A stretch of 21,983 nt of DNA, taken from the NCBI GenBank assembly GCA_038234045.1, contig JBBSUX010000018.1:1-21983 (forward strand). The letters are read 5' to 3'. This DNA is from JBBSUX01 sp038234045 (lineage in GTDB: Bacteria > Pseudomonadota > Gammaproteobacteria > Burkholderiales > Burkholderiaceae_C). Below are positions 4,920 through 11,461 of this stretch, one piece after another (positions within the stretch are counted from its first letter, which is position 1; each line of letters begins with the position of its first letter). The notes beneath the pieces were generated by a model. That model searched no databases and was not told the DNA's origin. It saw only the letters and a list, made by a program, of their open reading frames with translations. The translations under genes and the position numbers were made by a program.

Positions 4920-7112
4920 ATGAGCATCTTCAACAAGATCACCAAGAGCTTCCAGTGGGGCGACCACACCGTCCGCCTTGAAACCGGCGAGATTGCGCGC
5001 CAGGCCGGCGGCGCCGTGCTGGTGGATATCGAAGGCACCGTCGTGCTGGCCACTGTGGCCGCATCCAAGACCGCCAAGTCGGGCCAGGATTTCTTCCCGC
5101 TGACGGTCGACTACATCGAGAAGACGTATGCCGCCGGCAAGATCCCGGGCAGTTTCTTCAAGCGTGAAGCCAAGCCGAGCGAGCACGAAACGCTCACCAG
5201 CCGCCTGATCGATCGCCCGATCCGCCCGCTGTTCCCTGAAGGCTTCTTCAACGACGTGCATGTGGTGATCCACACCGTGTCACTGAACCCCGAGGTGGAT
5301 GCCGACATCGCCGCCATGATTGGTGTGAGCGCTGCGCTTGCCATCTCCGGCATGCCGTTCGCGGGCCCGATCGGCGCGGCACGTGTGGGCTATATCAATG
5401 GCGAATACGTTCTGAACCCGGGCCAGACCGCCCGCAAGAATTCACAGCTCGATCTGATCGTCGCCGGCACCGAAGCTGCTGTACTGATGGTGGAATCCGA
5501 AGCGGAGCAACTCTCAGAAGAGATCATGCTGGGCGCCGTAGTGTTCGGCCACGAGCAGGGCAAGGTCGCCATCAACGCCATCCACGATCTGGTGCGTGAC
5601 GGCGGCAAGCCGGTCTGGGACTGGAAGGCGCCCGCACGCGACGAAGAGTTGATTGCCAAAGTCGACGGCCTGGCCGAAGAAAAACTGCGCGCTGCCTACC
5701 AGCTGCGCAACAAGCAGGCACGCACGCAGGCATTGCGCGAAGCGACTGCCAGCGTGATGGAAGCGTTGAAGACCGATGGCTCTTCGGTCGATCACGTGAA
5801 GGTGGAAGGCATGCTGTTCGACATCGAAGCCAAGATCGTGCGCAGCCAGATCCTTGCGGGCGAGCCGCGTATCGACGGCCGCGATACGCGTACCGTGCGC
5901 CCGATCGAAATCCGCAATTCCGTTCTGCCACGCACCCATGGTTCGGCGCTGTTCACGCGTGGCGAAACCCAGGCGCTGGTCATCACCACGCTCGGCACCG
6001 AGCGTGATGCGCAGCGCATCGACGCGCTGGCGGGCGAATACGAAGACCGCTTCCTGTTCCACTACAACATGCCTCCCTTTGCTACTGGCGAAGTCGGTCG
6101 CATGGGTTCCACCAAGCGCCGCGAGATCGGCCACGGCCGCCTTGCAAAGCGCGCACTGATCGCTGTGCTGCCAAGCAAGGAAGAGTTCCCGTACACCATT
6201 CGTGTGGTGAGCGAGATCACCGAATCCAATGGCTCTTCGTCCATGGCGTCAGTCTGTGGCGGCTGCCTGTCGATGATGGATGCCGGCGTTCCGATCAAGA
6301 CCCATGTGGCCGGAATCGCCATGGGCCTGATCAAGGATGGCAACCGCTTTGCCGTGTTGACCGACATCCTGGGTGATGAAGATCACCTCGGCGATATGGA
6401 CTTCAAGGTGGCCGGTTCGGCTGCGGGCATTACCGCGCTGCAGATGGACATCAAGATTCAGGGCATCACCAAGGAAATCATGCAAGTCGCATTGGCGCAA
6501 GCCAAGGAAGCGCGCATGCATATCCTCGGCAAGATGAACGAAGCGATGGGCGAGGCCAAGACCGAAGTCAGCACCTACGCACCACGTCTCTTCACCATGA
6601 AGATCAACCCGGAGAAGATCCGCGACGTGATCGGCAAGGGCGGCTCGGTTATTCGCGGTTTGACTGAAGAATTCGGCTGCCAGATCAATATCGACGAAGA
6701 CGGCACGATCACCATCGCGTCGGCCGATCCCGAGCGGGCAGAAGCCGCCAAAACGCGCATCCAGCAGATCACGGCGGAAGTGGAAATCGGCAAGATCTAC
6801 GAAGGCCCGGTCGTAAAGATTCTGGACTTCGGCGCATTGATCAATCTGCTGCCAGGCAAGGACGGCCTGCTGCACATCAGCCAGATCGCGCACCAGCGCG
6901 TCGAGAAAGTGACCGACTTCCTGAGCGAAGGCCAGATCGTCAAGGTCAAGGTACTGGAGACGGACGAGAAAGGTCGCGTCAAGCTGTCGATGAAGGCTTT
7001 GCTGGATCGTCCCGCCTACGAGCAGGGCGGCGCGCAACCGCAGCAGCAACGTCCCCATGACGCACCTCAGCAGGGCGGTATGGATCACAACAACAACGGA
7101 CCGCGCAACTGA
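4920..7112 (+). CDS. pnp: Polyribonucleotide nucleotidyltransferase (PNPase)
   Basis: A 3'-to-5' phosphorolytic exoribonuclease of mRNA decay and RNA quality control; a trimeric ring, often in the degradosome. It has 730 residues, close to the family norm (711 in E. coli). Domains: first RNase PH fold (about 5-140, with FFKREAKP at 79-86), helical linker (about 235-310), second RNase PH fold (about 315-545), KH (about 555-615, GKGG at 582-585) and S1 (about 620-695). The catalytic residues D488, D494 and K496 lie in DILGDEDHLGDMDFK. A Gln/Gly/Asn-rich tail (702-730) follows S1. I chose the ATG at 4920 because AAGGA precedes it and MSIFNKITKSFQWG is a typical start; an in-frame ATG at 4863 would overlap the leader hairpins. 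Two hairpins lie 3' of the gene. Confidence 0.97.
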   Translation: MSIFNKITKSFQWGDHTVRLETGEIARQAGGAVLVDIEGTVVLATVAASKTAKSGQDFFPLTVDYIEKTYAAGKIPGSFFKREAKPSEHETLTSRLIDRPIRPLFPEGFFNDVHVVIHTVSLNPEVDADIAAMIGVSAALAISGMPFAGPIGAARVGYINGEYVLNPGQTARKNSQLDLIVAGTEAAVLMVESEAEQLSEEIMLGAVVFGHEQGKVAINAIHDLVRDGGKPVWDWKAPARDEELIAKVDGLAEEKLRAAYQLRNKQARTQALREATASVMEALKTDGSSVDHVKVEGMLFDIEAKIVRSQILAGEPRIDGRDTRTVRPIEIRNSVLPRTHGSALFTRGETQALVITTLGTERDAQRIDALAGEYEDRFLFHYNMPPFATGEVGRMGSTKRREIGHGRLAKRALIAVLPSKEEFPYTIRVVSEITESNGSSSMASVCGGCLSMMDAGVPIKTHVAGIAMGLIKDGNRFAVLTDILGDEDHLGDMDFKVAGSAAGITALQMDIKIQGITKEIMQVALAQAKEARMHILGKMNEAMGEAKTEVSTYAPRLFTMKINPEKIRDVIGKGGSVIRGLTEEFGCQINIDEDGTITIASADPERAEAAKTRIQQITAEVEIGKIYEGPVVKILDFGALINLLPGKDGLLHISQIAHQRVEKVTDFLSEGQIVKVKVLETDEKGRVKLSMKALLDRPAYEQGGAQPQQQRPHDAPQQGGMDHNNNGPRN

Positions 7113-7114
7113 TA

Positions 7115-7159
7115 GCAGCGGGCATTGGCGGGGTGATGGTTGTGCTGTCATCCCGCTGC
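7115..7159 (+). terminator. Hairpin just after pnp
   Basis: GCAGCGGG (7115-7122) pairs with CCCGCTGC (7152-7159) around a 29-nt loop, starting 3 nt after the pnp stop. GTCTTT follows. The long loop and short T-run make it a weak intrinsic terminator candidate; it may instead protect the mRNA 3' end. Confidence 0.35.
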
Positions 7160-7167
7160 GTCTTTAG

Positions 7168-7199
7168 CTCCTGAGCCCTTCTCCGGAAGGGCTCAGGAG
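7168..7199. terminator. Perfect 14-bp hairpin with UCCG tetraloop after pnp
   Basis: The arm 7168-7181 is the exact reverse complement of 7186-7199. The loop TCCG closed by C-G is a UNCG-class tetraloop, which makes an unusually stable RNA hairpin. No T-run follows on the + strand. It is a likely 3'-end or termination element for pnp, possibly Rho-assisted. Confidence 0.6.
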
Positions 7200-7240
7200 G
7201 CGAAGCAACAGCAGTGCATTCCTCGTGGAATACTCCTCGA

Positions 7241-7286
7241 TTGATAGCTAATAGCGCAGGCAGGAAAAGCGCTAGAGACATTTTTT
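7241..7286. repeat. Intergenic palindromic repeat-like element, copy 2
   Basis: TTGATAGCTAATAGCGC (7241-7257), an 11-nt loop, then GCGCTA (7269-7274) pairing with TAGCGC (7252-7257), followed by GAGACA and six Ts (7281-7286). The left part shares 13 of 14 bases with 683-696. The layout fits the TAGCGC...GCGCTAGAG palindromes I recall as common between Comamonadaceae genes. With its stem and T-run it could also end transcription from the pnp side. Confidence 0.5.
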
Positions 7287-7325
7287 GCTCTTTATTTTCT
7301 TCACCTACTGATCGGCCGAACCACC

Positions 7326-8312
7326 ATGCGTGTCATTGAGATCACCCGTTCGGGTCCGCCAGAAGTGCTGCAGTCAGGCGAACGGGATCGCCCCGCAGCC
7401 GGTGCTGGCGAAGTATTGATAAAGGTTAGCGCAAGCGGTATCAACCGCCCGGACGTGTTGCAGCGAACCGGCCACTATCCGGTGCCGCCGGGGGCTTCTG
7501 ACATTCCTGGTCTCGAAGTGGCAGGCGTCATCGAAAACGGCGATGCGGATGCCATGGCGCACGCCGGGCTGAGCGTGGGTGACCGCGTATGTGCTTTGCT
7601 GGCGGGCGGCGGCTATGCCGAATACGCAGTCGCCCCCGTGGCGCAATGTCTGCCGGTGCCTGCGGGCCTCACGGATATTGAGGCTGCCTCCCTGCCAGAA
7701 ACGTTCTTTACCGTCTGGAGCAATGTCTTTATGCGGGGTCGTTTGCAGGAAGGCGAAACACTGCTTGTGCAGGGGGGTACCAGCGGCATCGGAGTTACCG
7801 CCATACAGATTGCAAAGGCGCTGGGCGCAACGGTGATTGCAACGGCTGGAAGCGACGGGAAGTGCGCAGCGTGCCTGGCGCTCGGACCCGTCCACGCGAT
7901 CAATTACAAGACGCAGGATTTCGTTGCCGAGACCAAGGTCATCACGCAGGAGCATGGCGTCGATGTCGTTCTCGACATGGTGGCCGGCTCCTATGTGGCG
8001 CGGGAGATCGAATGTCTGGCCGAAGACGGTCGTATCGTGATCATCGCGGTGCAGGGTGGTGTCAAGGCGGAATTCAACGCTGGTCAGTTGTTGCGCCGGC
8101 GGCTGACGGTGACGGGCTCGACGCTCAGGCCGCGCCCCGTCGAGTTTAAGGCGGCTATTACACGCGAGTTGCGTGAGCGCGTCTGGCCATTGCTTGAAAA
8201 TGGCAAGGTCAAGCCGGTCATTCATGCAAGCTTCAAGGCGGAAGACGCGGCCAAGGCCCACGCCATGATGGAGTCTGGAAGTCACGTCGGAAAGATCGTC
8301 CTCACATGGTGA
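7326..8312 (+). CDS. NAD(P)H quinone oxidoreductase, PIG3/zinc-independent MDR family
   Basis: A cytoplasmic medium-chain dehydrogenase/reductase that reduces quinones or similar carbonyl compounds with NADPH. The 328 residues match the PIG3-like family. The GroES-like N-terminal domain (about 1-125) includes ASGINRPDVLQRTGHYPVPPG-type sequence (36-56) and PGLEVAGVI (61-69). The Rossmann dinucleotide site is VQGGTSGIGVTAIQIAKALG (148-167). The structural-zinc cysteine cluster of alcohol dehydrogenases is absent, as expected for quinone reductases. The Shine-Dalgarno before the ATG at 7326 is weak, but the N-terminus MRVIEITRSGPPEVLQ is typical. The stop overlaps the tpiA start by 7 nt. The physiological substrate cannot be told from sequence, and its link to tpiA is positional only. 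Confidence 0.92.
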   Translation: MRVIEITRSGPPEVLQSGERDRPAAGAGEVLIKVSASGINRPDVLQRTGHYPVPPGASDIPGLEVAGVIENGDADAMAHAGLSVGDRVCALLAGGGYAEYAVAPVAQCLPVPAGLTDIEAASLPETFFTVWSNVFMRGRLQEGETLLVQGGTSGIGVTAIQIAKALGATVIATAGSDGKCAACLALGPVHAINYKTQDFVAETKVITQEHGVDVVLDMVAGSYVAREIECLAEDGRIVIIAVQGGVKAEFNAGQLLRRRLTVTGSTLRPRPVEFKAAITRELRERVWPLLENGKVKPVIHASFKAEDAAKAHAMMESGSHVGKIVLTW

Positions 8313-9151
8313 ACCATGCTCAATCTCTGACCAGCGGCCCGGCAGGAAGGCTCGCGCGCAAGTTAATCGCGGGCAACTGGAAGATGAACGGCTCGCTAGC
8401 TGCCAATGAAGCGTTGGTCTCCGCGTTGCTTAGCGATCTGTCCCGCGAGGCAGCGGCCTGCGAGGTTGCGGTGTGCACTCCCATGCCCTACCTGGCGCAA
8501 GTCGCCGGCATGCTCGGCAAGCACGGTGCTGCGATCACGCTCGGAGCGCAGGATGTTTCGGCGCATGCGCAGGGTGCTTATACCGGAGAGACCTCGGCCG
8601 CGATGCTGTGCGATCTGGGTGTGTCGCTCGTGCTGGTTGGTCATTCCGAGCGACGCCAATACCATGGCGAGACCGATGCGATCGTTGCCGCCAAGGCGCA
8701 GGCTGCCCTGCAATCGGGTCTGAGGCCGATCATCTGTCTGGGTGAAACCCTTGAAGAGCGCGAGGCGAACCATACCCATGCCGTGGTCGAACGCCAGTTG
8801 GGCGTGGTGCTGCAGGCGTTGGGTGCAGCAGCAGCTGGCCTGATCGTCGCCTATGAGCCGATATGGGCTATCGGCACCGGCCGCACTGCCACTCCCGAAC
8901 AAGCGCAGGCTGTGCACGCATCACTTCGTGCACAGATCTATGCAGCCAGCTCCGTATCGGCCAAACCCGCGACGCTTCTCTACGGCGGCAGCATGAATGC
9001 AGCGAACGCAGCGGATCTGCTGTCTCAGGCCGACATCGACGGTGGCCTGATCGGCGGCGCATCGCTCAAGGCAACAGATTTCCTCACCATCATCCGGGCA
9101 GCGGGTCGCGCCGGTGCCGCCACTCTCCTCGCAGGAGCTTCTTCGACATGA
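8306..9151 (+). CDS. tpiA: Triose-phosphate isomerase
   Basis: Interconverts dihydroxyacetone phosphate and glyceraldehyde 3-phosphate in glycolysis and gluconeogenesis; a cytoplasmic TIM barrel, normally a dimer. The catalytic residues are present: K26 in AGNWKMNG, H113 in VGHSERR and E184 in AYEPIWAIGTG. The phosphate-binding loops YGGSMNAAN (226-234) and GGLIGGASLK (246-255) are intact. At 281 residues it is about 25-30 longer than E. coli because of an N-terminal extension (MVNHAQSLTSGPAGRLAR) and an Ala-rich tail. The ATG at 8306 is the only in-frame ATG before the conserved region and follows GGAAAGA. It overlaps the upstream oxidoreductase stop by 7 nt and its own TGA shares ATGA with secG, so translation of the three genes is probably coupled. 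Confidence 0.97.
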   Translation: MVNHAQSLTSGPAGRLARKLIAGNWKMNGSLAANEALVSALLSDLSREAAACEVAVCTPMPYLAQVAGMLGKHGAAITLGAQDVSAHAQGAYTGETSAAMLCDLGVSLVLVGHSERRQYHGETDAIVAAKAQAALQSGLRPIICLGETLEEREANHTHAVVERQLGVVLQALGAAAAGLIVAYEPIWAIGTGRTATPEQAQAVHASLRAQIYAASSVSAKPATLLYGGSMNAANAADLLSQADIDGGLIGGASLKATDFLTIIRAAGRAGAATLLAGASST

Positions 9152-9657
9152 ACATCGTCCTCAATATCATTTTGGCCCTCCAGATGCTGACAGCGCTCAG
9201 CATGATTGGCTTGATCCTCGTGCAGCATGGCAAAGGCGCAGACATGGGCGCTGCATTCGGCAGTGGCGGATCGGGGAGTCTTTTCGGAGCCAGCGGCAGT
9301 GCCAATTTCCTGTCGCGCACCACGGCGGTTCTCGCGGCAATCTTTTTCGTCTGTACGCTGGCACTTGCGTATTTCGGCAATTTGCGTCCGGGCGATAGCG
9401 GCAGCGTTCTGGAGCGGGTTGGCCTTACGCAACCGGCGCCCGTCACTGCCCCGGCAGAACCTGTCGTTCCGACGGGCCCTGCTGCAGAGATCCCCGGAAA
9501 CACAAATACTTCGTCGCAACCCGTCGCACCGGCTTCGAAGGCGGCAGACAGCGTCCCGCCGGTGATGGCCGGGTCGGCGAACGAAAAAGCTGTTTCTGGC
9601 TCAGCGACCAAGGGCGAGCCAGCCAAAACGACTGCGCCCGCGACAGCCGGAAAGTAA
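9148..9657 (+). CDS. secG: Preprotein translocase subunit SecG
   Basis: A small inner-membrane subunit of the SecYEG channel that assists SecA-driven export. Two transmembrane helices (about 3-25 and 57-77) flank the conserved cytoplasmic loop QHGKGADMGAAFGSGGSGSL (26-45) and FGASGSANFLSRTT (46-59). The protein has 169 residues against about 110 in E. coli. The excess is a low-complexity Ala/Pro/Thr/Ser tail (about 92-169), which I recall as common in Burkholderiales SecG. AGGAG (9132-9136) lies 11 nt before the ATG, which overlaps the tpiA stop as ATGA. The tRNA-Leu gene follows after 122 nt. Confidence 0.95.
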   Translation: MNIVLNIILALQMLTALSMIGLILVQHGKGADMGAAFGSGGSGSLFGASGSANFLSRTTAVLAAIFFVCTLALAYFGNLRPGDSGSVLERVGLTQPAPVTAPAEPVVPTGPAAEIPGNTNTSSQPVAPASKAADSVPPVMAGSANEKAVSGSATKGEPAKTTAPATAGK

Positions 9658-9712
9658 GGTCCGCAGGGTAAGGCGCACTCTTTTGAATCTGCAAAGAAGG
9701 GTAAATACGGGT

Positions 9713-9718
9713 TAGAAT
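9713..9718 (+). promoter_or_regulatory. Candidate -10 box for tRNA-Leu (and perhaps nuo)
   Basis: TAGAAT (9713-9718) matches the -10 consensus at 5 of 6 bases. At 17-nt spacing, TGCAAA (9690-9695) is a weak -35; TTGAAT (9683-9688) is better but 24 nt away. Transcription would start near 9725, about 55 nt before the tRNA. No better promoter is visible between secG and nuoA, so this one could also feed the nuo operon. Confidence 0.45.
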
Positions 9719-9779
9719 CCAGAGCTGCCTTGAGAGCCAAAATCGTCAGGTCCTCATGCCATCAGGGCAGCACAAAACC

Positions 9780-9864
9780 GCCGTCGTGGTGAAATTGGTA
9801 GACACGCTATCTTGAGGGGGTAGTGGCGAAAGCTGTGCGAGTTCGAGTCTCGCCGACGGCACCA
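9780..9864 (+). tRNA. tRNA-Leu (anticodon GAG)
   Basis: An 85-nt class II tRNA that decodes CUC and CUU leucine codons. The acceptor stem GCCGTCG (9780-9786) pairs with CGACGGC (9854-9860). The discriminator is A9861 and the CCA end (9862-9864) is encoded. The D-arm has the usual GAAATTGGTAGACAC sequence. The anticodon stem CTATC/GGTAG encloses the loop TTGAGGG, placing GAG at 9814-9816. A short variable arm (GGCGAAAGCT) follows, and the T-arm is GCGAG-TTCGAGT-CTCGC. It lies between secG and nuoA. Confidence 0.96.
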
Positions 9865-9873
9865 ACAAACAGC

Positions 9874-9897
9874 CCGCCCGGATTTATTTCCGGGCGG
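9874..9897 (+). other. GC-rich hairpin between tRNA-Leu and nuoA
   Basis: CCGCCCGG (9874-9881) pairs perfectly with CCGGGCGG (9890-9897) around an AT-only 8-nt loop (ATTTATTT). It begins 10 nt after the tRNA CCA and ends 26 nt before nuoA. There is no T-run after it. It could be a partial terminator/attenuator of read-through from the tRNA or a processing and stability element at the 5' end of the nuo mRNA. Confidence 0.55.
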
Positions 9898-9923
9898 CGC
9901 TACCGGCAAGATTCACCTCCGTG

Positions 9924-10283
9924 ATGCAACTCGACCAATACCTCCCCGTCCTCCTCTTCATATTGGTGGGCATAGGCGTCGGGATCGTGCCGCAGGTTCT
10001 TGGATATCTGCTTGGCCCGAATCGCCCCGACGCGGCAAAAAACTCTCCCTATGAGTGTGGCTTTGAGGCCTTCGAAGATGCACGTATGCAGTTCGATGTG
10101 CGTTACTACCTTGTTGCGATTCTTTTCATCCTGTTTGATCTTGAGATCGCGTTTCTCTTCCCTTGGGCGGTGGCGTTGAAAACTATCGGGCCGGTCGGGT
10201 TCTGGGCAGCAGTGATCTTTCTGGGAATTCTGGTGGTTGGCTTCGCCTACGAATGGAAAAAGGGTGCGCTGGACTGGGAGTAA
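9924..10283 (+). CDS. nuoA: NADH-quinone oxidoreductase subunit A
   Basis: Small membrane subunit of complex I near the quinone site, at the junction of the peripheral and membrane arms. It has 119 residues with three predicted helices (about 6-30, 61-84, 92-111). The conserved loop SPYECGFEAFEDARMQFDVR (41-60) is intact, including C45, and D72/E74 in LFDLEIAFLFPW match the conserved acidic pair. The adjacent GTG at 9921 would add one residue; I chose the ATG. The Shine-Dalgarno is weak. It is the first gene of the nuo operon, with a 27-nt gap to nuoB. Confidence 0.96.
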   Translation: MQLDQYLPVLLFILVGIGVGIVPQVLGYLLGPNRPDAAKNSPYECGFEAFEDARMQFDVRYYLVAILFILFDLEIAFLFPWAVALKTIGPVGFWAAVIFLGILVVGFAYEWKKGALDWE

Positions 10284-10310
10284 CTCCCCGGTGCTTCAAG
10301 GAAATTCTGT

Positions 10311-10793
10311 ATGGCTATCGAAGGTGTTTTGAAAGAAGGTTTCATCACGACGTCTTACGACTCGGTGGTGTACTGGGCCAAAACTGGCTCCCTGTGGCCG
10401 ATGACGTTCGGTCTTGCTTGTTGCGCCGTCGAAATGATGCACGCTGCAGCTGCTCGCTATGACATCGGCCGATTTGGCGCGGAAGTGTTTCGGGCTAGCC
10501 CGCGTCAATCTGACTTGATGATCGTTGCGGGCACGCTTTGCAACAAGATGGCCCCCGCATTACGCAAGGTCTATGACCAGATGGCTGAACCCCGGTGGGT
10601 TCTGTCGATGGGTTCCTGCGCCAATGGTGGTGGTTATTACCATTACAGCTATTCCGTCGTGCGCGGGTGCGATCGCATTGTCCCGGTAGATGTGTATGTG
10701 CCGGGCTGTCCTCCAACCGCTGAAGCGCTGATCTACGGCATCATCCAGTTGCAATCCAAGGTGCGTCGCACCAACACGATCGCACGCGTATGA
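10311..10793 (+). CDS. nuoB: NADH-quinone oxidoreductase subunit B
   Basis: Peripheral-arm subunit that carries the terminal [4Fe-4S] cluster N2, the direct electron donor to quinone. It has 160 residues. The ligands are the adjacent cysteines C37-C38 (in GLACCAVEM), C103 (in MGSCANGGGYY) and C133 (in VPGCPPTAEAL). The N-terminus MAIEGVLKEGFITTSYDSVV is typical of betaproteobacteria. The TGA overlaps the nuoC ATG as ATGA, which suggests translational coupling. It forms the quinone pocket with NuoD, NuoA and NuoH. Confidence 0.97.
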   Translation: MAIEGVLKEGFITTSYDSVVYWAKTGSLWPMTFGLACCAVEMMHAAAARYDIGRFGAEVFRASPRQSDLMIVAGTLCNKMAPALRKVYDQMAEPRWVLSMGSCANGGGYYHYSYSVVRGCDRIVPVDVYVPGCPPTAEALIYGIIQLQSKVRRTNTIARV

Positions 10794-11437
10794 GCATGAA
10801 TTCGACCAATCCTGAAGGACATGCTGGCGCGGCGGGTGTGGCAATCAGCGCCGATGCCTTGCGCGATGTAATTGCCCAAGCCTTGGGCGACCGGGTGCTG
10901 CGTCTTGTGGTGCGTCTCGGTGAAGTAACTGTCATCGTCAAGCCAGCCAACTACCTTGACGCCATGACGATCCTGCGCGACGCGCCTGGATGTCAATTCG
11001 AGCAGTTAGTGGATATCTGCGGTGTCGATTACTCGGCCTATCGCGACGGTTTGTGGGAGGGCTCCCGGTATGCGGCGGTATCCCATCTGTTGTCGGTGAG
11101 TCTGAATCAGCGCGTGCGTGTGAAAGCGTTTTGCCCGGACGATGACATGCCTGTGCTGCCTTCGGTGACACCGCTCTGGAACTCTGCCAACTGGTTCGAA
11201 CGCGAGGCCTTCGATCTGTTCGGCATCGTCTTCGAAGGACATGAGGATTTGCGGCGCATCCTCACGGATTACGGTTTTGTCGGGCATCCGTTTCGCAAGG
11301 ACTTTCCGCTTTCAGGGCATGTCGAGATGCGTTACGACGAGTCGCTGAAGCGGGTGATTTATCAGCCCGTGACGATCGAGCCGCGCGAAGTTACGCCGCG
11401 CATCATCCGGGAAGACAACTACGGAGACTTGCACTGA
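10790..11437 (+). CDS. nuoC: NADH-quinone oxidoreductase subunit C
   Basis: The 30-kDa-type subunit of the complex I connecting module; it has no cofactor and supports NuoD and NuoB. It has 215 residues. The family region includes QLVDICGVDY, SVTPLWNSANWFEREAFDLF and GIVFEGHEDLRRILTDYGFV-GHPFRKDFPLSGHVEMRYDE. The gene is separate from nuoD (24-nt gap), unlike the fused NuoCD of E. coli. The first ATG (10790) overlaps the nuoB stop; an ATG two codons later (10796) is an alternative that makes little difference. Confidence 0.96.
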   Translation: MSMNSTNPEGHAGAAGVAISADALRDVIAQALGDRVLRLVVRLGEVTVIVKPANYLDAMTILRDAPGCQFEQLVDICGVDYSAYRDGLWEGSRYAAVSHLLSVSLNQRVRVKAFCPDDDMPVLPSVTPLWNSANWFEREAFDLFGIVFEGHEDLRRILTDYGFVGHPFRKDFPLSGHVEMRYDESLKRVIYQPVTIEPREVTPRIIREDNYGDLH

Positions 11438-11461
11438 CCCGGCGGGCAGTGTGGCAATCCC

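Noticed and set aside
6249..7151. A 300-codon open frame on the minus strand opposite pnp
   Set aside because: A shadow of the PNPase coding sequence; His/Asp/Leu-rich composition without motifs.
7374..8285. A 303-codon open frame on the minus strand opposite the quinone oxidoreductase
   Set aside because: It overlaps a gene with clear Rossmann motifs, and its own translation shows no domain.
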